Assembly: GCA_035547155.1 (NCBI GenBank)
Contig: DASZVJ010000017.1
Location: 1-15,089 of the forward strand
Direction: 5' to 3'
DNA length: 15,089 bases
Source of the DNA: CAZNMF01 sp035547155
GTDB lineage: Bacteria; Acidobacteriota; Vicinamibacteria; Vicinamibacterales; SCN-69-37
In this document: in pieces, positions 5,790 through 10,534 of the stretch
How positions within the stretch are numbered: position 1 is the stretch's first letter
How the letters are laid out: each line of letters opens with the position of its first letter
Position numbers and translations under genes: made by a program
The notes under the pieces: model-generated
Database searches by the model: none
What the model saw: the letters and a program-made list of their open reading frames with translations, nothing else
Told to the model about the DNA's origin: nothing

Positions 5790-6599
5790 ATGCGCACTGC
5801 ACTGACAATCGCCGGCAGCGACTCGGGCGGAGGTGCGGGCATTCAGGCCGATTTACGCACATTCACGGCCCACGGCGTGTTCGGCACGAGCGCGATCACG
5901 GCGATCACGGCGCAGAACACGCTCGGCGTGTCACGAGTCCTCGCGCTGCCCGCCGACCTCGTCGTCGCGCAGATCGACGCCGTCGTCAGCGACCTCGGCG
6001 CCGATGCCGTCAAGATCGGCATGGTCGCCACTGCGGACATCGCGTCAGCTGTCGCCGCGGCGATCGCGCGTCATCGTCTCGAGCGCGTCGTCCTCGATCC
6101 CGTGATGGTCGCCAAAGGCGGTGCGCATCTGCTCTCGCCGGATGCCGTCACCGTCATTCGGCACGAGCTCATGCCTCGCGCCGTCGTCACGACCGCGAAC
6201 GTGCCGGAGGCGGAGGCGCTGACCGGCCGCCTCATTCAGGATGTGGCGGGACTGCGCGACGCGGCGCGCGCGCTCGTCGCCGCCGGCGCGCCCGCGGCGC
6301 TGGTCAAAGGCGGCCATCTCGCCGGCCCGGCGATCGACGTGCTCTACGACGGCGCGACGTTCACCGAGCTCCAAAGCGAGCGCATCGACACACGGCACAC
6401 ACACGGCACAGGCTGCACCTTCGCAGCCGCAATCGCCGCGCAGCTCGCCCTCGGCGCGACGCTGGTCGACGCGGTAAGGGCCGCGAAAGCGTACGTCACG
6501 CACGCCATCCGCCACGCCCCAGGTCTCGGCCACGGCCACGGCCCACTCGGGCCAGGGTTTCCGACGGAATCCTCCAGAACCTCGAACCTCGGAACCTAG
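5790..6599 (+). CDS. thiD: Hydroxymethylpyrimidine/phosphomethylpyrimidine kinase
   Basis: A 269-residue ribokinase-fold enzyme that phosphorylates HMP and HMP-phosphate for thiamin synthesis in the cytosol. The N-terminal IAGSDSGGGAGIQAD (7-21) is the classic ThiD substrate and glycine-rich motif. QNTLGV follows at 42-47, KIGM at 75-78, DPVMVAKGG at 103-111, and the ATP and anion hole motif HTHGTGCTFAAAIA at 203-216 with Cys209. The start is fixed by the family N-terminus at ATG 5790; upstream codons in the same frame are antisense to bioY. The normal protein end (GHGHGPLG) is followed by a short Ser/Thr/Asn tail that is read from a GAACC tandem repeat, which also supplies the TAG stop. No TPP riboswitch fits in the 18-bp upstream gap. 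Function is firm. Confidence 0.93.
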   Translation: MRTALTIAGSDSGGGAGIQADLRTFTAHGVFGTSAITAITAQNTLGVSRVLALPADLVVAQIDAVVSDLGADAVKIGMVATADIASAVAAAIARHRLERVVLDPVMVAKGGAHLLSPDAVTVIRHELMPRAVVTTANVPEAEALTGRLIQDVAGLRDAARALVAAGAPAALVKGGHLAGPAIDVLYDGATFTELQSERIDTRHTHGTGCTFAAAIAAQLALGATLVDAVRAAKAYVTHAIRHAPGLGHGHGPLGPGFPTESSRTSNLGT

Positions 6600-6652
6600 A
6601 ACCCGAACCTCAGAACCCCGGAACCTCAGAACCCAGAACCACACTCAGAACC
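6577..6652. repeat. Degenerate tandem repeat with GAACC core (10 copies)
   Basis: Ten copies of GAACC start at 6577, 6584, 6592, 6599, 6605, 6613, 6621, 6629, 6636 and 6648, so the spacing is mostly 7-8 bp with variable joining bases (TC, TCG, TA, CCG, TCA). The array begins inside the last codons of thiD and ends just before the moaE promoter. It is too short and variable to be CRISPR and shows no coding potential beyond the thiD tail. Confidence 0.85.
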
Positions 6653-6654
6653 AT

Positions 6655-6666
6655 TACACTGATCTG
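6655..6666 (+). promoter_or_regulatory. Leaderless-type promoter of moaE
   Basis: TACACT at 6655-6660 (TAN3T pattern, four of six to TATAAT) is followed by exactly six bases and then the moaE ATG at 6667. The same spacing occurs at erpA, bioY and the HIT gene. It directly follows the GAACC repeat. Confidence 0.5.
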
Positions 6667-7161
6667 ATGTCCGCGCCCCCTTTCGCCGTCGTCGACACGC
6701 CGCTCGCCGTCGAGCCGCTGGTCGTCGTCGTCGAATCGGCTGCGCGAGATCGAGGGGAAGGCTGCGGCGCCGTCTGCACGTTCGTCGGCATCGTCCGCGC
6801 GACGCATCAGGGGCGCCGGGTGCGACATCTCGAATACGAGGCGCATGCTGCGCTTACGGTCAAGGTCTTCGCGCGTATCGGCGAGGAAGCGGCTGAGCGC
6901 TGGCCGGCATCGACGCTGGCCATTCATCATCGCGTCGGGCGGATCGAGATCGGCGAGGCGAGCGTCGTGATCGCGGCCGCCGCGGCGCATCGCGCCGAAT
7001 CGTTTCAGGTGTGCCGCTACGCGATCGAGCGTGTCAAGCAAATCGCGCCGGTGTGGAAACACGAGTTCTTCGAGGGCGGCGACGCGTGGGTCGAAGGCCC
7101 CGTCGCCGATCCGGCAGATGACGGCCTCCGCCGGGAAGCGCTGGAACGCGCATGCGCGTGA
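6667..7161 (+). CDS. moaE: Molybdopterin synthase catalytic subunit MoaE
   Basis: A 164-residue large subunit of molybdopterin synthase, which converts cyclic pyranopterin monophosphate to molybdopterin using sulfur carried on MoaD. Family landmarks are GCGAVCTFVGIVRATHQG (32-49, with Arg44), LEYEAH at 55-60, HHRVGRIEIGEASV at 87-100, and the active-site lysines Lys124 and Lys131 in VKQIAPVWKHEFFEGG. These are seven apart, like E. coli Lys119 and Lys126. The ATG is placed by the upstream TACACT box. It overlaps moaD by 10 bp, so the two subunits are probably translated together and assemble as a heterotetramer. It starts the moaE-moaD-prfA-prmC unit. No Moco riboswitch is seen. Confidence is high. 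Confidence 0.94.
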   Translation: MSAPPFAVVDTPLAVEPLVVVVESAARDRGEGCGAVCTFVGIVRATHQGRRVRHLEYEAHAALTVKVFARIGEEAAERWPASTLAIHHRVGRIEIGEASVVIAAAAAHRAESFQVCRYAIERVKQIAPVWKHEFFEGGDAWVEGPVADPADDGLRREALERACA

Positions 7162-7412
7162 CGGTCGTGTGCTTCGCACGCTTGCGCGATCTCGCCGGGT
7201 TGCGCGAGTGGCGGTGTGAGCTGCCGTCCGACGCGACCGTGCAGTCGGCGTGGAACGCGTTGGCCGCGCGCGCGCCGGCGGTGGACGCCATGCGCACGGC
7301 CATCTCGTGCGCCGTCAACGCGGAATTTGCGACGATGAATACGCCAATCAGGGAGGGGGACGAAGTGGCGTTCCTCCCGCCGGTGTCCGGCGGCGCCCCA
7401 GCACACTCATGA
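7152..7412 (+). CDS. moaD: Molybdopterin synthase sulfur carrier subunit MoaD with extended C-terminus
   Basis: An 86-residue ubiquitin-fold protein (FARLRDLAG at 8-16; AVNAEFATMNTPIREGDEVA at 54-73; FLPPVSGG ending at residue 81). In the known family the protein stops at the Gly-Gly, which is adenylated and thiocarboxylated before insertion into the MoaE active site. Here five residues (APAHS) follow Gly80-Gly81. The tail must either be removed by a protease or not matter, or the gene is read differently in the cell. The tail codons carry the 4-bp ATGA overlap with prfA, so it may have arisen when the two genes became coupled (inference). The start overlaps the end of moaE. The identity is firm from sequence plus neighbour. 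Confidence 0.92.
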   Translation: MRVTVVCFARLRDLAGLREWRCELPSDATVQSAWNALAARAPAVDAMRTAISCAVNAEFATMNTPIREGDEVAFLPPVSGGAPAHS

Positions 7413-8521
7413 CGCCTCAGGTTCTCGACAAACTCAAATCCGTGGCCGCGCGCTACGACGAGCTCACGCGGCTCGTCAGCGATCCCGCCGTGCAGGCCGA
7501 TCCGCCGACGTACCGCACGCACTCGAAGGCGATCGCGGAGCTGCAGGAAACCGTCGATCGCTTCCAGGAATACCAGCAGGCCGACGCCGAGCTGCGCGAC
7601 ACGCAGGAAATGGCGGCGAGCGACGACGCCGATCTCCGCACGCTCGCGGCGGACGAGATCGCGCGTCTGCAGGCCAGGCTCGACGGACTCGAAGGTCAGC
7701 TTCGTGCGCTGCTCGTGCCGAAGGATCCGAACGACGATCGCAACGTCGTGCTCGAGATTCGCGCGGGCACGGGCGGAGACGAGGCCGCGCTGTTCGCGTC
7801 CGACCTCTTCCGGATGTACTCGCGATTCGCCGAGCGGCAGCGCTGGAAGGTCGAAGTGCTCTCGAGCCACGACACGGGCGTCGGCGGTTTGAAGGAAGTC
7901 ATCGCGACGATCGAAGGCAAAGGCGCCTATCGCAAGATGAAGTACGAGAGCGGCGTCCATCGCGTGCAGCGCGTGCCCGCGACCGAAGCGAGCGGCCGCA
8001 TCCACACGTCGACGGCCACGGTCGCGGTGCTGCCAGAAGCCGAGGAAGTCGACGTCCAGATCGATCCGAAGGACCTGCGCATCGACACGTTCTGCTCGAG
8101 CGGCCCCGGCGGCCAGAGCGTCAACACGACGTACTCCGCCGTCCGTGTCACGCACATCCCGACGGGCATCGTCGTCTCGCAGCAGGACGAGAAGTCGCAG
8201 ATCAAGAATCGCCAGAAAGCGATGAAGGTGCTGCGCTCGCGTCTCTACGAGATGGAGATGCGGAAGCAGCAGGAAGCGATCGCGAAGGAGCGGCGCGGTC
8301 AGGTGGGATCGGGCGAGCGATCCGAGAAGATCCGGACGTACAACTTCAAGGAGAACCGGATCACCGATCACCGCATCAACTTCACGATGCATCAGCTCGG
8401 CGCGGCGCTCGAGGGCGATCTCGACGAGCTCATCAACGAGCTCGAGGAGCGCACGCAGGCCGACAAGCTCAAGCAAGCCACGGCAACGGCTGCGGGCGAC
8501 GGCGAGTCCGACGACGAGTAA
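7409..8521 (+). CDS. prfA: Peptide chain release factor 1
   Basis: A 370-residue class I release factor that reads UAA and UAG and triggers peptide release on the ribosome. The stop-codon reading motif is PAT at 190-192 in HRVQRVPATEASGRIHTS, which marks RF1 rather than RF2. The catalytic GGQ is at 234-236 in SSGPGGQSVN. The N-terminal coiled-coil domain covers about 1-110. The length is close to E. coli RF1 (360). The frame is open further upstream inside moaD, but ATG 7409 (MTPQVLDKLK) gives the family N-terminus and overlaps the moaD stop by 4 bp. It is followed after 10 bp by prmC, which methylates the GGQ glutamine. The assignment is firm. Confidence 0.96.
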   Translation: MTPQVLDKLKSVAARYDELTRLVSDPAVQADPPTYRTHSKAIAELQETVDRFQEYQQADAELRDTQEMAASDDADLRTLAADEIARLQARLDGLEGQLRALLVPKDPNDDRNVVLEIRAGTGGDEAALFASDLFRMYSRFAERQRWKVEVLSSHDTGVGGLKEVIATIEGKGAYRKMKYESGVHRVQRVPATEASGRIHTSTATVAVLPEAEEVDVQIDPKDLRIDTFCSSGPGGQSVNTTYSAVRVTHIPTGIVVSQQDEKSQIKNRQKAMKVLRSRLYEMEMRKQQEAIAKERRGQVGSGERSEKIRTYNFKENRITDHRINFTMHQLGAALEGDLDELINELEERTQADKLKQATATAAGDGESDDE

Positions 8522-8531
8522 TGGCGCATCG

Positions 8532-9389
8532 ATGACGCTGGCGCAGTGCGCGCGCGATGCCGCGGCGACGCTCGCCGCTGCGGGCTTCGAGATCGACGAG
8601 GCGAGACGCGACGTCGCGGTCATCGGACGCGCGCTGCTCGGCTGGGACGAGGCGCGCTGGCTCGTCGCACAATCGCAGCCTGTCCCCTCGGACTTCCCCG
8701 CACGCCTCGCGCCCTTCGTCGCGCGACGCGCCGCGCGCGAGCCCGTCGCGTATCTGCTCGGTGAGCGTGAATTCTACGGCCGTACGTTCGCCGTCTCACC
8801 CGGCGTCCTGATTCCACGTCCGGAGACCGAGGGCCTCGTCGAGGCTGCGCTGGCATTGCTGGCGGTCGACGACGCGCGACCGGCGCGCGTGCTCGATATC
8901 GGCACGGGGAGTGGCTGTCTGGCAGTCACGGTCGCGCTCGAGCGGCCTGATGTGGACGTCATGGCGACCGACGTCTCGCGTGACGCACTCGCAATCGCGC
9001 GTGCGAACGCGGCACGTCACGGCGTCGATGCGCGCGTCGATTTTCGCGAGGCCGCCTTCGCCGGCGATCTGGTGGACGCCGCCGATCTCATCGTCACGAA
9101 TCCACCGTACGTGGCTGAGCGTGAACGCGATGCCTTGTCACCGGATGTGCGCGACTACGAGCCGTCGCTCGCGCTCTTCGGCGGCGGCGACGATGGGCTC
9201 GACGTCATCCGCGCGCTGATGCCGCACGCCGCACGCGCGCTTCGCCGCGGCGGCTGGCTCGTCATGGAGATCGGTCAGGGACAAGCCACGACGATCGAAG
9301 ACATCGTCAGGCACGCCGGCTTCGACTGGCACGGCACACGCCTCGATCTCGCCGGCATCCCGCGCGTCGTCGTCGCCCGCCGTCTCTAG
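8532..9389 (+). CDS. prmC: Release factor glutamine methyltransferase PrmC
   Basis: A 285-residue N5-glutamine methyltransferase that modifies the GGQ motif of release factors. The N-terminal helical release-factor-binding domain covers about 1-80 (REPVAYLLGEREFYG at 69-83). The linker GVLIPRPETEGLVE follows at 91-104. SAM motif I, DIGTGSG, is at 122-128 and the catalytic NPPY at 190-193. The acidic segment DYEPSLALFGGGDDGLD is also typical of the family. The start follows prfA by 10 bp. The stop TAG directly abuts an 8-bp tandem repeat. The prfA-prmC pairing is common in bacteria and supports the call. Confidence 0.95.
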   Translation: MTLAQCARDAAATLAAAGFEIDEARRDVAVIGRALLGWDEARWLVAQSQPVPSDFPARLAPFVARRAAREPVAYLLGEREFYGRTFAVSPGVLIPRPETEGLVEAALALLAVDDARPARVLDIGTGSGCLAVTVALERPDVDVMATDVSRDALAIARANAARHGVDARVDFREAAFAGDLVDAADLIVTNPPYVAERERDALSPDVRDYEPSLALFGGGDDGLDVIRALMPHAARALRRGGWLVMEIGQGQATTIEDIVRHAGFDWHGTRLDLAGIPRVVVARRL

Positions 9390-9451
9390 ATGTCCCGATG
9401 TCCCGATGATCCGATGTCTAGATGATCCGATGGCCCATGACCCGATGGCTA
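9389..9451. repeat. 8-bp tandem repeat array, consensus GATGNNCC
   Basis: Starting at the last base of the prmC stop codon, units run GATGTCCC, GATGTCCC, GATGATCC, GATGTCTA, GATGATCC and GATGGCCC in perfect 8-bp phase from 9389 to 9436. A 7-bp unit lacking the first G (9437-9443) and GATGGCTA (9444-9451) follow. The last unit overlaps the TATAAT box of the HIT gene. TCTAGATG occurs twice, at 9385 and 9417. Confidence 0.88.
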
Positions 9452-9461
9452 TAATCGCCCG
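9450..9461 (+). promoter_or_regulatory. Leaderless-type promoter of the HIT gene
   Basis: A perfect TATAAT at 9450-9455 is followed by six bases and the ATG at 9462, predicting an mRNA that begins at the start codon. The region where a -35 box would fall is inside the GATGNNCC repeat and does not resemble TTGACA. Confidence 0.68.
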
Positions 9462-9803
9462 ATGAGCTGCCTCTTCTGCCGCATCATCGCCGGCGAGATC
9501 CCCGCGTCGAAGGTCTACGAGGACGACCGTCTGCTGGCGTTCAACGACATCAATCCGCAGGCGCCGATGCACGTGCTCATCGTGCCGAAAGCGCACGTCG
9601 CGACGTTGAACGATCTCGCGCCCGAGCACGATGGCCTCGTCGGCGAGATGGTGCGACGCGCCGCCGCGCTCGCCGCAGAGCGCGGCTATGCAGAAAGCGG
9701 ATTCAGGACCGTGTTCAACTGCAACGCCGCGGCCGGACAGACGGTGTTTCACGTGCACCTGCACGTGCTGGCGGGGCGTTCGTTCACGTGGCCGCCTGGA
9801 TGA
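9462..9803 (+). CDS. HIT-family (HINT-like) nucleotide-binding protein
   Basis: A 113-residue histidine triad protein of the HinT/Hint branch. These act as purine nucleoside phosphoramidases or AMP-lysine hydrolases in the cytosol. The active-site HVHLHV is at 97-102. The N-terminus CLFCRIIAGEIPASKVYED is typical, with Cys3 and Cys6 as likely zinc ligands in this branch. NPQAPMHVLIVPKAH (31-45) is a standard central strand. The length is normal for the family. The start is set by the family N-terminus and by a TATAAT box 6 nt upstream. The gene ends 12 bp from the end of the convergent HAD gene, with no terminator between them. The physiological substrate is not shown by the sequence. Confidence 0.93.
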   Translation: MSCLFCRIIAGEIPASKVYEDDRLLAFNDINPQAPMHVLIVPKAHVATLNDLAPEHDGLVGEMVRRAAALAAERGYAESGFRTVFNCNAAAGQTVFHVHLHVLAGRSFTWPPG

Positions 9804-9815
9804 TTGGCGATCACC

Positions 9816-10499
9816 TCACAACAATGCCGGCAATTCCCGCAGGCTCGCGATGATCGGCACGTCCGTTCTTGCGGCCGCCGGCGGATTCTGACGCGCCAGC
9901 AACACTCCGCGCATGCCCACCTGACGCGCGCCGTCGACGTCGTGCGTCAGGCTGTCGCCCACCATAATCGCGCGCGGCGCCGCGACGTCTATGCGCGCCA
10001 GCGCGGTGCGAAAGATGTCCGGATGCGGCTTCATGATGCCGATCTCCGCCGAAGAGATGGCGACGTCGACCATCCCGTCGAGCGCGAAATGCGATTGAAA
10101 CGACTCGAGGCAGCGGTGCGAGTTCGAGATCAGGCCGATCCGCACCTCGGCTTCGCGTAGGCGTGCAAATGTCTCACGTACGTCGTCGTACAGCTCGAAG
10201 TGATGGTGCTCCGCCCAGTCGTCGTAGAGCTCGCGGGCCACGGTCTCGATCGCGGGCGACTCGCCGCCCATCAGCTCGATGACGCGGGCCGTGAAGCGGA
10301 CGAAGACGTCGGCGTGGTACCGGTGGTCTGACGTGTCGAGCACAGAAGCCGCGGCGGCGACGGCGCGATCGAACCGCGCGGCATCGACGACGATGCCGTG
10401 GCGCGCGCAGCTGGCCTGGTAGCCGGAGCCCTGGAATCGCGGTCCGGGGTGGATCAACGTGAAATCCACGTCGAAAAAGACCGCTGCGGTGTCCTGCAC
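9816..10499 (-). CDS. HAD-superfamily hydrolase (YjjG/HDHD-like phosphatase)
   Basis: A 227-residue haloacid dehalogenase-fold hydrolase, probably a cytosolic phosphatase of small phosphorylated metabolites. All four motifs are present: I, FFDVDFTL with nucleophile Asp10 and acid Asp12; II, SNS at 125-127; III, Lys157 in MKPHPDIF; IV, GDSLTHDVDGA with Asp182 and Asp187. The helical cap lies between about 16 and 100 (C1 type). The start is GTG at 10499, which places motif I near the N-terminus as usual and has TATAAT 7 nt upstream. It is divergent from ileS with a 35-bp gap and convergent with the HIT gene. Substrate unknown; nucleotidase or phosphoglycolate-type activity is possible. Confidence 0.9.
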   Translation of the reverse strand: MQDTAAVFFDVDFTLIHPGPRFQGSGYQASCARHGIVVDAARFDRAVAAAASVLDTSDHRYHADVFVRFTARVIELMGGESPAIETVARELYDDWAEHHHFELYDDVRETFARLREAEVRIGLISNSHRCLESFQSHFALDGMVDVAISSAEIGIMKPHPDIFRTALARIDVAAPRAIMVGDSLTHDVDGARQVGMRGVLLARQNPPAAARTDVPIIASLRELPALL

Positions 10500-10512
10500 C
10501 CGCTCGATTATA
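10500..10512 (-). promoter_or_regulatory. Leaderless-type promoter of the HAD gene
   Basis: A perfect TATAAT (10512-10507, minus strand) is followed by seven bases and GTG at 10499. Transcription would start at or one base before the start codon. The box overlaps by two bases the plus-strand TAGAAT proposed for ileS. Confidence 0.62.
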
Positions 10513-10532
10513 GAATGAGGGTTTCGGCCCTC
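10511..10532 (+). promoter_or_regulatory. Putative ileS promoter and adjacent inverted repeat
   Basis: TAGAAT at 10511-10516 (five of six to the -10 consensus) lies 18 bases before the ileS ATG at 10535. It is followed directly by a 5-bp inverted repeat, GAGGG (10517-10521) and CCCTC (10528-10532). Initiation near 10523 would give a leader of about 12 nt with no clear Shine-Dalgarno. The inverted repeat could be an operator or chance. No T-box leader fits. Confidence 0.4.
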
Positions 10533-10534
10533 TC

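Noticed and set aside
5119..5862. 247-codon minus-strand frame overlapping bioY
   Set aside because: It is out of frame with the clearly recognisable BioY protein and is Arg/His-rich without membrane segments.
7034..8623. 529-codon open frame antisense to moaD, prfA and prmC
   Set aside because: It spans three clearly conserved plus-strand genes and has low-complexity Arg/Val/Leu composition; a codon-bias shadow.
9389..9451. CRISPR array
   Set aside because: Units are 8 bp with no spacers; this is a simple degenerate tandem repeat.
10500..10534. T-box leader for ileS
   Set aside because: Only 35 bp separate ileS from the divergent gene and no T-box sequence is seen.
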